A DNA stretch of 36,689 nucleotides from Pigoraptor chileana (taxonomy: Eukaryota; Opisthokonta; Filasterea): positions 1 to 36,689 of the forward strand of contig CALSCR010003207.1 of NCBI GenBank assembly GCA_943704495.1, written 5' to 3'. Within the stretch, counting starts at the first letter, position 1. Every line of letters begins with the position of its first letter. Shown in pieces: positions 1-10,233 of the stretch. The notes beneath the pieces are model-generated. The model worked only from the letters and a program-made list of their open reading frames with translations, ran no database searches and was not told where the DNA came from. Made by a program: the position numbers and the translations under genes.

Positions 1-40
1 CCCCCAATCCTCCTCCTCCTCCTCCTCCTCCTCCTCCTCC
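1..40. repeat. (TCC)n trinucleotide repeat inside an MTAP intron
   Basis: After a short C-rich start the sequence is an uninterrupted run of TCC triplets to about position 40. It lies in the intron that follows MTAP exon 3 (on the minus strand), so it is probably not translated. On the minus strand it reads as a purine-rich GGA tract. Confidence 0.85.
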
Positions 41-78
41 AGAGCATATTGTCATAGCACACATTCGCCCGCACGTAC

Positions 79-1003
79 CTGTCAATGAACTGGTCAAGAA
101 TGACAAGCTGTCCCGGCGCTATTTCCTCTCGCAGAGATCCGCATGCCGTGGAGACAATGAGGTGCGTGCATCCCTCACTCTTCAGCGCGTGAATGTTGGC
201 GCGGTAGTTGACGTTGGTGGGACTGATGTTGTGTTTGCGCCCGTGGCGCGCGAGCAGTACGCAGTCAACGCCCCGGATGTTGCCGCAGATCAGCGCATCG
301 GAGGGCTGTGTCGATGATACGGCAGCGGAAAAGATTGGGGGGGGCGATTGCGATCGCGATGAGGATTCGTAAACATCTTAGTAACATTATCATAAAACCC
401 ATGGACTCCCACAGGCGATACTCAGAGGAAAGTCAAACACAATGGCTGCACTCACGCGATTAACACTATTAAGGAGAGGCAAGCAGGCAGTGCACGGCGG
501 TCACAAAGCCCCACGGCAGCATTCCACCTGATCCAACACACTACGAGATTGAATTTCAGTGCATTTGTAGCACACTGGCAAGAACACATGGCCATCACCC
601 CGAGTATCAGACTGCATCCTGGTTGAGCAAAAAATGTCCACTCACCTTGCCATACGGGGTATCCACGTACTTTTCCGTTCTATTTTCAAACAGTTTCGGG
701 TCGTCCAGTCCCGAGCCACCAATGATGCCAACCTGATGAGGCGTCAAGTAAGTGGCTTCATTGAATACCGCATGAGTGTATTACCTGCAGCCACCACCCA
801 CGCACAACACAGACAAACACCCCCTACACACACACACGTACTACACTAATCATTCACAGCCATTCCCTCCTATAATATCTCGACAATTCATATTTCATAC
901 ACATGCACACACACATTCATGACCGCTGCATATATATATTCGCGGACTTGTTGCGGATTACATGTGCTCCAGTAACGCCACACACCTTTATCACGGGCGC
1001 CAT
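79..1003 (-). CDS. MTAP: S-methyl-5'-thioadenosine phosphorylase, first three coding exons (3' part outside the window)
   Basis: MTAP cleaves methylthioadenosine with phosphate to adenine and methylthioribose-1-phosphate, in methionine salvage and polyamine by-product recycling. On the minus strand the exons read 1003-986 (six codons, MAPVIK), 732-646 and 305-79. Each is flanked by GT and AG, and the frame is kept through all three. Exon 2 gives [12 protein letters not shown], the N-terminal phosphate-binding strand of the family. Exon 3 gives [20 protein letters not shown] and then [21 protein letters not shown], the nearly invariant core of eukaryotic MTAP. Exon 3 ends in phase 2 at a GTACGTGC donor, and the rest of the gene lies left of position 1. 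The start was chosen because exon 1 joins in phase 0 and matches the usual short N-terminus before VGIIGG. About 110 residues of a roughly 280-residue family are present. The Kv channel gene is the divergent neighbour. Confidence 0.93.
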
Positions 1004-1511
1004 TTTTCGAACCAATTCTCCCTATTCTGGCTTCTCAGGGCTATAAAAGAGATTCACAATATACAATTAAGTAAATGAGATTCACAATATACTGTGTTTC
1101 AAGTTGGGCTGTCACAAAGTGTCAGACTGCTGTCGCCTGACGTGTAAAACGTCCGCAGAGTGAGAATAAACACAAGGGACTCTCTTATGCGAGATCTCGC
1201 TCTCTATTGCCTTCAGAGTCATCACATTCCGGCAACCTCCAAAAAATCAGTTCAGCACGAATCGTCATTAGTGAGCTGAATCGGCATAATCGGGTTGCGA
1301 TATGACAGGATTCCCATTCGCACATGATCGCGTCTATAATGCATTGCGCTCTGCTTCTTTTGCGATGTGCCCAATTTCCAAAATGCCCGTCTGTGGTTGA
1401 GTCGTTAAATAGTGTGCGTGTGTGTGTGTGAGTGTTTTTTTCTGTGGCTGAGGGACCTGTTGAACTTGCGTGCTGAATCAAGGGCGCAAAGCTCTGCGCC
1501 GCGCAATAAGA
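1004..1511. promoter_or_regulatory. Divergent spacer between MTAP and the K+ channel, with TATA-like box and direct repeat
   Basis: This 508-bp spacer lies between two divergently transcribed genes. A TATA-like CTATAAAAG starts at 1041. A 16-bp direct repeat (GAGATTCACAATATAC) occurs at 1049-1064 and 1077-1092, a 28-bp offset. No convincing coding exon was seen. An in-frame stop at 1461 closes the channel frame upstream. A role as a shared promoter is inference from position. Confidence 0.4.
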
Positions 1512-2151
1512 ATGAACATTGTTGCTATGCTCGCGGGAGGGCATGGTTCCCATGACGACGACGACTACAACAATGTCGAGGAGGATTTGCAAGTCATCGC
1601 AGAAGTGCTTGCCCTGGAGATGGAGGCGCTCCGGCCAAAACCCCCGCCGACGCTCCGCGACCGTTTAATCACTTTTATGGACAAGCCTTCATCTTCGAAA
1701 TATGCGCGGGCGTACGCAGTGTACATGTGTTTTGTGATTATGTTATCGACGGTGGCCTTCCTTCTCGAGACGATCCCGTCGCTTACGAGAAGAAACGACC
1801 AGATTGTCGCGTGGTTTGCCGTCAAGACGTTCTGTGTGGCCAACTTTGCGATTGAACTCAGCGCGAGACTGTGGGCGGAACCGAGCAAGGGGCGCTATCT
1901 ATTGAGTTTCTGGGGATTCATCGACGTTGTTGCTGTGCCGCCTTATTTTATTGAGTTGGGGATCACGGGATGGGATGGCACCGCCAACGAAAGCCGCGCG
2001 TTTGTGCTATTGCGTGTCGTCCGCTTGACGAGGCTCATCCGCGTGGCGAAATTGGGGCGTGGTTCGACGCAGATTAGGCACTTGGGCAATGCACTTAGTC
2101 GTAGTTGGCTCGGCATGGTGGGTCAACATTTATGTTTGCTTTCCGGGAGAG

Positions 2152-2209
<58 letters not shown>

Positions 2210-3954
2210 CAATGGTGTGTGTGTTTGTTTCTGCATGAAATGTATTGTGTGTTCATATTTGCGTGTGGCAAGTACCGTTTTATTTGTTGGGTGCGAAAAT
2301 TGAGTTTCCAGATTGTGCGCTTTATTACCAACTTCGAATCCGTTGCCTCTTGCTCGCATGTACACCTACGCATCATGACACATCACAAACACAAACACAC
2401 TCGCACATCAACGTGTGTTTGTTTTGTGTGTCTGTGTCTGTGGTTTAGTGACTCGTGTGCCTTCGAATATTCCATAGTGTGTGCCTGCATTTTAATCTTG
2501 AGTCGATGAGGAAAGGACTGACGTTCTCCCTCGCCCATCTTTCTCCCTCATACACTCTGCGACATACACATACATACACACACTCACACACTCGTACGCA
2601 CACATCTTTCTCGCCCCTCTCACTCCCTCACACACTCTGCGACATATACACACACGCACACACATCTTTCTCGCATGCCTGTAGGTTGCATTGCTGATTG
2701 GCCTGGCTATGGGAGTAATCCTTTTTGGGAGCTTTGAGTTTTTCGCCGAGTTCGACTCGTTCACTCTCGTCGACGGAGAGTACATATACACCCGCGGCAC
2801 ACTCAATGGCAATGTGACGTCCTTTCAGAGCATTGTAGCCTCGGCCTGGTGGTCCGTCGTCACCCTCACGACCACTGGGTACGGCGATGCTGTCCCCACA
2901 ACGGCGGGAGGGAAGGTCGTTGGCATAGTGACAATGATTCTCGGGCTTGTTGTTGTTGCGTTTCCAGTGACCCTAATCACGGCAAGGTGGGCGGGGGAGC
3001 GTCTCCCGATGGCGTTACTTGCACTTTGGCATGTGATATGATGGCGCGTTAGACTTCTTCCATTTGTCCCATTGTCTCTGTGAGTGTTTGTTGTTGTTCT
3101 TCAATGAAGACAGCACCTGTGTTGCGCCGGTACAGTTATGTGGAAGTGATGTGCCCACCATCTGACAATCAGTAAGGAGACGACACCTGAAACTGACCTG
3201 TGCTGTACTTGCGTGTACCTGTGTTGTCATGCGCCGCAGCCTACGAGAAGTCTACAAGGACGTCCGCCACGAAAAGAAGAAAGACGAAATCGTCCAGGCG
3301 CGGTTGGCCCTGGCAACGTCGTGGGTGAGTGGGTGACTGCACTCTGTAATTAGCGGTCGCTCTTATTTGGAGGGACAGTTAGTGTTCATTCACCCAAACT
3401 AAATTATCGACACTCTTTCTCCCTTGATCGCCGGCATACTCGTCCATCCCATCTCTCTCTCACACACACACTTGCCCATCCCATCCCACCTCGAATCCGC
3501 TGATTCACAGGAGCACGACCAAGAGGCGCCCACCCAAACGAGCGCCACGGAAGTCGCTGCCTTATTTGTCGATCTTGCTCGCAAGCATGATGCGCTCATG
3601 GAAGAGTATACCATTCTTAAGCGATGCGCAGAAAACATTGAGCTGTCATTCGAAGCGCTCGCGGAGGTGCTTGATCAGGCGCCAACGCTACAGGAACTGC
3701 GTGCAATGCCAGCAACCATCGCACATCCAACGACTTTGTCTGCGGATCCCGGGACGACAAGACCCAGCCTTCTATCTGCTGCAGCACTTAGGTTTGGTTC
3801 GACGTTTTCAGTGCGGAAGAGTGGCGGCGGCGGTGGGGAAGGCACTTCGCTCTCGCTGGCAGATGGGACGGCGCGAGTATCCAATGGAAGCATTGCCAGT
3901 GAGTCCATCCCGAATGATAGCAAGATGGATGTCACCACCCTTGGCAAGCGATGA
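1512..3954 (+). CDS. Voltage-gated potassium channel (six-TM, Kv/KCN type) without a T1 domain
   Basis: A depolarisation-activated K+ channel of the plasma membrane. Exons are 1512-2117, 2685-2986, 3240-3324 and 3511-3954, giving 478 residues with all phases consistent. S1 is about residues 67-88, S2 99-121 and S3 130-149. The S4 voltage sensor has basic residues at every third position (R168, R171, R174, R177, K180). S5 begins at about 203 across the first splice junction. The pore helix ASAWWSVVTLTT leads into the selectivity filter TTGYGD at 265-270. S6 is about 280-302 and contains FPV, where animal Kv channels have PVP. The C-terminal exon contains a probable coiled coil (FVDLARKHDALMEEYTILKR) and then a low-complexity Ser/Gly-rich tail. 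The start is the first ATG after an in-frame stop at 1461; no T1 tetramerisation domain precedes S1 unless a further upstream exon was missed. Intron 1 carries a long TG repeat. The exact Kv subfamily is not assigned. Confidence 0.9.
2153..2207 (+). repeat. (TG)n microsatellite in K+ channel intron 1
   Basis: About 27 uninterrupted TG units begin 35 bp after the exon 1 donor. Intron 1 then runs on through CA-rich sequence (2560-2665) to its acceptor at 2684. Confidence 0.97.
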
Positions 3955-4260
3955 ATTCCATCAAATCAGCGCCCCATCTATTCACACAACCGCCGTTTCA
4001 GTGGTTTGTGTTCGCTTCTGCGACGATGTGCTTGCCTGAGTGCTGCACAGGTGACGGATCAGGAAGAACAAGACGGCGCAATTGGCTTCACTGTCTGGAG
4101 TTATCTTCTCGCCGTTCCTCGGCACGTGACACTTGCCCTTGAGACGTCGTGTTCCATTTTGCAAATGAAAGCTGTGTCTATTAGAAACCGACCATACAGC
4201 TCACATCAGTCGGACTGTTACTACCTTTGCTGTCGCTGTTACGCCTATATGTTGAAATAA
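3955..4260 (+). other. Spacer/3' UTR after the K+ channel gene
   Basis: This 306-bp stretch follows the channel stop codon. One frame stays open over 4006-4260, but it has no recognisable domain and no promoter, and its start is not separated from the channel 3' UTR. I see no supported gene here. Confidence 0.4.
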
Positions 4261-4320
4261 TGACGTCATTGCGGCTGTGACGCGCCCACGGCCATGCGGT
4301 TATTCACGTGACATCACGTG
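4261..4320 (+). promoter_or_regulatory. Compact promoter-like cluster: CRE palindrome and two E-boxes
   Basis: TGACGTCA (a consensus CRE/ATF palindrome) occupies 4261-4268. Two CACGTG E-boxes lie at 4305-4310 and 4315-4320, one helical turn apart, the first in the extended form TCACGTGA. An ATG follows at 4331. The motifs are seen directly; their use as a promoter is inferred. Confidence 0.45.
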
Positions 4321-4330
4321 CTCATCGCAC

Positions 4331-4862
4331 ATGGCGGGAAGAATTCGGGAAAACAGCCGACGGACGGCCACTGAATCTGCTCTGCATCTGCTCGACTGCG
4401 GTGGCATCCCACTCCTGTGTGTGACGCCTTTTCCACAGCTCAGTCAGGCGCATATGGCACCTGTGCGTGTGTGTCTGTGTGTGTGTGCACCGTGTGTGTG
4501 TCAATTGCCCGGAATGGCGCGTTGCTGGATGTCCCCGCCGAGGCATCACGGCTGTCGGTAGTGGTTCAAGTGAAAGCACAGGGTTCAACAATTGTGGTTT
4601 CGTCGAGTCGACTTTTGCGCGGGAAAGCGAACTCCTCCTGATTGGCGACAGTGCCGTCACTTTTAAAACGCACACGCACAAGCACGCGTCACTCGTATTT
4701 GTCACATCACCACTCAAGATAACACCCGCGTTGCACGCAGCTTTTTCCTCCAACATCACTCTTCAGCGACACTCGGTCCGCCATGGTCACGCCACCTGTC
4801 GCATCGAATTGTCACGCAGCACTTCTGATGCTCCGATCTCTGTGGAACTAGAAGTCTACTAG
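4331..4862 (+). CDS. Candidate small gene, product not recognised (exon structure unresolved)
   Basis: An ATG at 4331, 11 bp after the E-box cluster, opens MAGRIRENSRRTATESALHL and continues to a GTGCGTGTGTGT donor-like site near 4462, typical of introns in this window. Two different downstream frames look protein-like. One is ASRLSVVVQVKAQGSTIVV, ending at 4641. The other, from about 4590 to the TAG at 4860-4862, has alternating hydrophobic segments typical of beta strands (for example ASLVFVTSP and APISVELEVY). I could not find one splice pattern that joins all parts. It may be a two- or three-exon gene, or an old pseudogene. No family was recognised. Confidence 0.3.
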
Positions 4863-4952
4863 CCTGGTCCACGTAATCCCACCAATTGCTGTTATTCCAT
4901 CGCAAGCGCGCTCACTATACATACACACACAAACGCACAACACATTTAAAGA

Positions 4953-7138
4953 ATGGCCGGAACGGCTTCGGGACTCGAGCTTACATTCGAGCAATTGACG
5001 TTTGGAGACGATAACGATGTGCCGTCATCACCCGCGCCCAACCATGATGAACTAGATGATGACTTGGTGGACTCTCCCGGCGGCAACGACGACTCTCCGG
5101 CACATGACGATTCGCCCGAGGCAAACGACGACGCCGACGACGCTTTCGGTGACGCGGACGCTGCATTTGGGAGTCGGCGCTCGTCTGTACCTGGCGATCT
5201 GCGTAAGCCTCGGGTGCGTCGAGATAGCTACACCCGGCGTGAAAACGCGCGGAAACAGCAGGGCGATCTCGAAGATGCGCATTGCATTGTTTTCCGCAAT
5301 CTGCCACCGATGCAATCGTTCGACCTGTTCCTCGCAATGGTGGCCAAGGAATGTGGGGTCGTGCAGCAGTATCAGTTCACCAAGGGAAATGATCTTGGTT
5401 ACATCAAATTTCCAAACTCGGTTGCTGTCCAGACTGCGATCGAACGACTCAACAACCTGTCGTACTCTGGATCAACACTCTCAGTTGAACGCTGCACTAA
5501 ATTCCCGACGGGCGTCGACCATCGATCGCAGTCGACATCGGAGACAAAAAACCGCGTGCTTGTGCTGAAGAATCTTCCCTTTCAGATGAGGGAGGATGAG
5601 CTCAAGCAAACGCTTGCATCTTTGCCAAACGCGCCGGGGCCGGTGTCCCTGCAGCTCTTTTACGACGCCGGCGGCCTGTTTCGGGGCACATCCTTTGCCA
5701 CATATGCCACTGTCGTCGACGCCGAACTCGGATATGCTGCGCTCAACGGTGCCGAGATTGGTGGTAGGACTGTCCGGGCGGAGTTTAAGCGGGCGGATGG
5801 GCCGAATGGGGCATCGGGATTGCCCGGAACGTTGCTGCCGTCCCGAAGTGGAGGGCGTATCCCCATGGGAGCATATGAGCCCCCGGATGAGGACTGCCGT
5901 CGAATTTACGAGCAACTGAAGGCATTTCAGGCGAACGATCGACTGGTCGACATGGCGTTTCCCCCGACACTAACGTCAACGCAGCGCAAGAATGTGCACG
6001 TGATGGCCGACTCGCTTGGGCTGTGCCATGCGAGCAATGGAGACGGCGAGCAGCGGAACATCCGGGTGTGGAAGCGCATGGAAGGCAGGTCGCACTCGGT
6101 GTCGACATCGCACGGAGATGACGGACGAACACGCGCGCGCACCATCAGCGGATCGCAGGTGAGGACCGGGGGGCCTGTTTCTGTGTCTGAGATTGTGTGC
6201 AGATGTGGATGTATGTGTGCGTGTGCGTGTTTTGGAGAAAATAGTGCTGTTTTATTGTTTGTATGGGCCGGCCTGCAATTGTGTGTTTTGCATCGGTCCT
6301 CTTTCTCTATCTTCGCTCCTCTGTGGTGTGTTCTTGATGGTCCGTGAGTTGTATATTCATCAGCTTTCCATTCACATACACACACTCACGCGCTCACGTG
6401 CATTCGCTTTCCAATAATGTTATCCTCTTCAACAAGCAGGCGCAACCGAGGTCTCGCGCAAACACAACAAACTCCGCCCGGTCGATTGGCAGCCACAACG
6501 ACGCCGTGGCCCACTCCCCCGGAAGTGCGAGTCAGGGATCGCAGTTTGGCAAGTACATGGCCATGGCGCGCAGTCTGGGAGCGCCGGCGGGGGGTCCGCT
6601 GAGCACAAGCCCCACAGGCTTTTCTCGCTTCACACAGAGCCGCCGCCACTCGTCTGCAGAGGGAGTGGCTGCATCCGGGCACCCGGCGTCAACATCCGGC
6701 GCATCGGGCGGTACGTCTCCCTCGCCCGCACCCTCCCCGCTGAGGCAGCCCAGGGGACCCGACGGCTCGACAGGCTTTGCGGTTGACCGACCGAGCGCAG
6801 GGTATTTTGCTGCCGTCGCCACAGCCTCTGCCGCCCCCCGTAGTGCCGCTGTCAACATTCCCGGCGGCGGCGCCACGTCAGCGTCCTCGTCATCAGGATC
6901 GTTGCGGGGAGAGAGGTCGAGCTCATTCGCCGGCAGATCGGTGCAGTTTTCGCCAGGCACCGCGGGTCCCTCAGCACCCCCGCCGTCTCTCGCTTCGTCC
7001 GTAGTCTCGGCGTCGTCCGTCTCTGCGGCGGTAATGCGCAAGGCAAGCAAAGGGGAAATTGATCTCAGTCTTGCCGCAAAGTCACTGCTCAATCCACAGG
7101 CCGCCGCCTTTACTTTTGTGCCCAAGAACAGCATGTGA
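4953..7138 (+). CDS. RNA-binding protein with two RRMs and an R3H domain (Pin4/Cip-like)
   Basis: Two exons, 4953-6158 and 6440-7138, join in phase 0 to give 634 residues. An acidic N-terminus (1-75) is followed by RRM1 (about 110-182; RNP2-like CIVFRNL, RNP1-like LGYIKF) and RRM2 (about 201-280; VLVLKNLPF, then GLFRGTSFATY and LNGAEIGGRTVRAEFK). An R3H domain follows at about 316-376, with the defining R345-x3-H349. The RRM2 to R3H order and the GG.FRG.AF-type RNP1 resemble fungal Pin4 and fission yeast Cip1/Cip2, which are cytoplasmic mRNA-binding regulators. That relation is family knowledge plus inference. The second exon encodes a long Ser/Ala/Gly/Pro-rich disordered tail. It ends in LLNPQAAAFTFVP (618-630), which resembles a PAM2 motif for binding poly(A)-binding protein. 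The start is the first ATG of a long open frame. Confidence 0.88.
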
Positions 7139-7383
7139 TGTGGTGCATGTGCTACTTGGCTCGGTGGTACGGTCCCACACCACCCCTCCTTCATTGAAGA
7201 TATGTGCTTTTTTTTGTTGTTCTTTGTTGCCTTTCTTCGATTATTTTGTCTGCCGTGGTCGTGCGTTGTTCGTTCCCCCCTCCCCCGCTTGCTTGCCCAT
7301 ATCAATTTTGTTTGTGAATTGTTCTTGACTTGTGCGCTGTATGTGCGCTATTTGTGCTTCTCCTTCTCTTTCTCTCTTATATT

Positions 7384-7550
7384 GTGCTGTGACGTCCATG
7401 ACATGGGGCACAGCGCCCAAGACACTGACGTGAATCCTATATTCGTTTTGTGGAGTCCATGGGCCTTTGTCAAAGGCGTTTTGAATACTGAAGGTCTCCC
7501 TTGTATTGTTTGGGTCCAATGGGATTTGTGTCCGAGACGCTTTGAGTGCG
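7384..7550 (+). repeat. Degenerate tandem copies of the dispersed repeat (TGGAGTCCATGGGCACAGCG family)
   Basis: Three diverged units follow one another. The first contains GGGGCACAGCGCCCAAGACA and then CTGACGTGAATCCTA. The second contains TTGTGGAGTCCATGGGC. The third contains GGGTCCAATGGGATTTGTGT. The family is best preserved at 34341-34523. The third unit shares GATGGGATTT-type sequence with the copy at 32808-32891. Confidence 0.7.
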
Positions 7551-8151
7551 GGATGGTCTGTCCCGTATATATTTGTTGCGTGCGGTGTATTGCGGACTCT
7601 GTTGGTTTTTTCTTGCGAGTTCTCTCAGTGATCCGTTTGTGTACTATCGATGAATCCTTAGCTGTCGACATGAATAACAGTGTGCTGAAGTCGCCTCCTA
7701 ACCTTCTCTCTGACTGAGCCCGTGAGTCGTGGTGCAATTGTGACAAGAGCAGTGTCAATCAGAGTACCGATCGCAGCTTCTGTCAGTGCAGGTCCCCGCA
7801 TGTAATTTTGTTACCCCGCATCTTCACTACAGAGTAGCTGCAGTGCTTGTGCCGTGCAGTTTTTATACAGTTGATAGAGCTGGACTCTTGCACTTGGTCG
7901 AGTCCTATACACAAAGACGTAGACACACACACACACACACACACAAAACACACACATACACACACACACCAATACATCCACACCCACAAACTCACTAATT
8001 CTGTGCGCACAGGGGCAAGCAACACAATAAGAAGTCTTCTCATACAGCAAATAATGATGATCCCAATGATAATGTCCACTTCATCTTTAGCTTCCATGTA
8101 ATCTCTGAAAGTTTACCAGCTGGAGTAACTCAATTGACTCACGTGATCATG

Positions 8152-8173
8152 GGGTTACTGATTGCAGTAACCC
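8152..8173. repeat. Perfect 9-bp-stem hairpin upstream of the F-box gene
   Basis: GGGTTACTG (8152-8160) and CAGTAACCC (8165-8173) are exact reverse complements separated by ATTG. It lies about 470 bp before the start codon of the F-box gene. The function is unknown; it could also be a dyad protein-binding site. Confidence 0.6.
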
Positions 8174-8640
8174 GGTAATTGCACGAACTGGCCCGTTCAG
8201 AGCTAGGCCAATTCTCCGTGTGCACCGAGTCGGCGCAGTAATCACTACCGATACGACAAGCGGCACCAGGCAGGCTACGTCGCACACCAGACGGCAAGGG
8301 AGTAGCTGTACTCTAAGGCTCTGGATACGTACACCCGCGTCGGCAGATTTTGTGTCAAAACGCTCTGTTTATCGACGAGGGTCGGCGATAATTGGATCAG
8401 TTGTCTCCAGCCAAACGCACCGCTGACCAGCATCATTGCCCATACTGAACTGCTGGACGGCGGCTGTGGCGCACGCGAATAACTGAGGTACTGAAGCCCC
8501 CGAGCGGACACGGCCGACTGCCTCCGACCGACTGGAGGCGGCTCAGTCGCAACAGCTGGACTTCAGGGACCGGGCCGCACTCAGCCGCAACCGCCCGTGA
8601 TTCGACCCCGGCACTGCAGTCACCACTTGCAACAACCGAC

Positions 8641-10233
8641 ATGCAGGATCAGGTCTCCGCCGCGGTCGCTAGCGTCATGGTCACACCGACACGTGCAGTG
8701 GCGGCGGCAGACTCGAGTCAGGCAGATGCACCGTCGGCTCTGACGAAGTCGGCGTGGCCGCAATCCCTACTGCCTGTCCGTGCTAGTGATTCAGGGCAGT
8801 TTGGAGTGAGCACTCCACCTAACGGCAGCGCCTTCGATTGCCTCCCCGACGAGATTCTGCAGACAATAATTATTTTGAGCATTAGAACCGACCAACCTGG
8901 TGAGAGTGCGGCGGAAAGGCTGGTCAGGCTGCGGCTGGTTTGCAATCGCTTCTGCGATCTGATTGATCTGTTCATCCGCAGGCGATTTAAGAGTGGGCTG
9001 CCTCTTGAAGCCGTCGCCTACACAACCAACACGTCGTCCGAAAAACTTATTGTGTTGAGTAACAGCCAGTGCCCTTTCGGGACCCCTCTTCGTAAAAACA
9101 ATGGATACATATTCCTCGTTGGCGGGGCACTTCACCTGCGCGCGGATGCACTTCGTTTGGATCTTTACCCCACCGATCCCATCTTAATTTCGCATGGGGG
9201 ATACGGCTTTCGCTCGCGCCGCACGTCGTTACATTTTGATCGGCTTGATGCGTCTGCACCGCTCGAAGACCACTCACTTTTTCTCTGTGAAGCATCGGCC
9301 AGTGCCGCTCTGCAATCGATGGCTCGTGAATCTGATGCGGTCGAAGGGCGGAAGCTCACTGGCTCTGTGCTTCCTGCCGACGATCGTGCCCACGCAGCCA
9401 ACGATAGTACCGCGGGGCCAATTGGCGGGCTCGCGCGCGTGCGGCAAGCTGCGTCTCTGCTCTCGAGACCCCTTGTTGATTTCCGCGTCGATGCCTTGGA
9501 GCTCTCCTCGGTGACGGACTACCTGCCCTTCTTTTCGGCATTGTCGCGCACCGGCGACAAACTTCCCCTCTGTCTGTTCATGCGGCTCATTGTGTTTGAG
9601 GGATACAGGACATTGTGTAACGCACTTGTCGCGGCCATTGGACACCGCTTTGCTAGTGAGACACACTGCATGTGGATCGAGGCCTTCAACAAGTGCGCTT
9701 CACGGGACGGCATGCACTTCATGCTGCGGGCGCTGCGCAGATGTACGGACTATTTCGAGCCAACCCTGCGACAGTCACTTACCGCTGTGGATTCGGAACT
9801 GCGTGCGCTTGCGCCCGAATGCTCCCATTCGGCCGAGCTTGACGTCGTGTTCACAATGGACGCACGTCCGCGGGGATGGTACACCAGGCAGCTTTGTCTG
9901 CATGTTCTCTGCTTGCTGCTGTCGGGTGATTTGCGGGTCGGTGCTGACATTGGAGAGCAACTGAGATCCATAGTGAATGACCAGATTTGCTTTTACACCG
10001 AAGAGCGAACGATGGCGGTGCAGCGGTGCTGTGAGAGGATCCACCGACGACGTCAATTAGAAGACCAACTGCGCGTGATTAACATCTCGCTGATTGGGCG
10101 ACTTTCAAACGACAAACTGTTCAGGAGTTACGTCGAGGGCACGACGACAATGTCCGTCCGGGGTGTCAAGGCTGCGCTTATTGAAAAACTGCATGAGACG
10201 GCATTGCCAGCCCAATATGGAACTATTTGTTAA
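8641..10233 (+). CDS. Probable F-box protein, intronless
   Basis: A single 530-codon frame from ATG to TAA. Residues about 64-115 read FDCLPDEILQTII, then VRLRLVCNRFCDLIDLFIRRRF, the LP.E....I...L......LR.VCKRF pattern of an F-box (the Skp1-binding part of SCF ubiquitin ligases). The remaining 400 residues contain no repeat or substrate domain I recognise. They are mostly predicted alpha/beta with a Cys-rich flavour in the C-terminal third. The start is supported by stops upstream and by the F-box lying close to the N-terminus. The gene converges on the intronless LRR gene 330 bp downstream, so the two face each other tail to tail. A role in substrate recognition is inference. Having no intron is unusual beside neighbours with 2 to 25 exons. 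Confidence 0.7.
   Translation: MQDQVSAAVASVMVTPTRAVAAADSSQADAPSALTKSAWPQSLLPVRASDSGQFGVSTPPNGSAFDCLPDEILQTIIILSIRTDQPGESAAERLVRLRLVCNRFCDLIDLFIRRRFKSGLPLEAVAYTTNTSSEKLIVLSNSQCPFGTPLRKNNGYIFLVGGALHLRADALRLDLYPTDPILISHGGYGFRSRRTSLHFDRLDASAPLEDHSLFLCEASASAALQSMARESDAVEGRKLTGSVLPADDRAHAANDSTAGPIGGLARVRQAASLLSRPLVDFRVDALELSSVTDYLPFFSALSRTGDKLPLCLFMRLIVFEGYRTLCNALVAAIGHRFASETHCMWIEAFNKCASRDGMHFMLRALRRCTDYFEPTLRQSLTAVDSELRALAPECSHSAELDVVFTMDARPRGWYTRQLCLHVLCLLLSGDLRVGADIGEQLRSIVNDQICFYTEERTMAVQRCCERIHRRRQLEDQLRVINISLIGRLSNDKLFRSYVEGTTTMSVRGVKAALIEKLHETALPAQYGTIC

Larger units (their letters stand above)
7139..8640. other. 1.5-kb spacer, no supported gene; holds repeats and a hairpin
   Basis: Between the RRM/R3H gene and the F-box gene there are only short frames without domain similarity. 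The spacer contains a cluster of dispersed-repeat copies (7384-7550), a CA microsatellite (7924-7945), a further CA-rich run (7950-7990), a TCACGTGA E-box near 8139 and a small perfect hairpin at 8152-8173. The last 100-400 bp presumably hold the F-box gene promoter and 5' UTR. Confidence 0.5.

Noticed and set aside
634-849. 71-codon plus-strand frame over the MTAP 5' exons
   Set aside because: Antisense shadow of MTAP exon 2 (646-732), which reads perfectly on the minus strand.
1185-1592. 135-codon minus-strand frame upstream of and over the K+ channel start
   Set aside because: No domain, contains a THTHTRT repeat stretch, and overlaps the antisense of a clearly coding exon.
2095-2509. Several overlapping frames on both strands full of Cys-Val or Thr-His dipeptides
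   Set aside because: They are translations of the TG/CA microsatellite in K+ channel intron 1, without any domain; the same holds for similar frames near 7783-8101, 14525-14797, 22501-22730, 25160-25491, 26403-27035 and 28193-28544.
4006-4260. 84-codon frame after the K+ channel stop codon
   Set aside because: It could be an alternative terminal exon (AG precedes GTGACGGATC at 4051), but its composition turns Cys/Tyr-rich and no conserved motif supports it.
6344-6439. Extension of the RRM/R3H second exon upstream to 6344
   Set aside because: This stretch is the pyrimidine/CA-rich 3' end of an intron; the AG at 6438-6439 joins in phase 0 to the donor at 6159.
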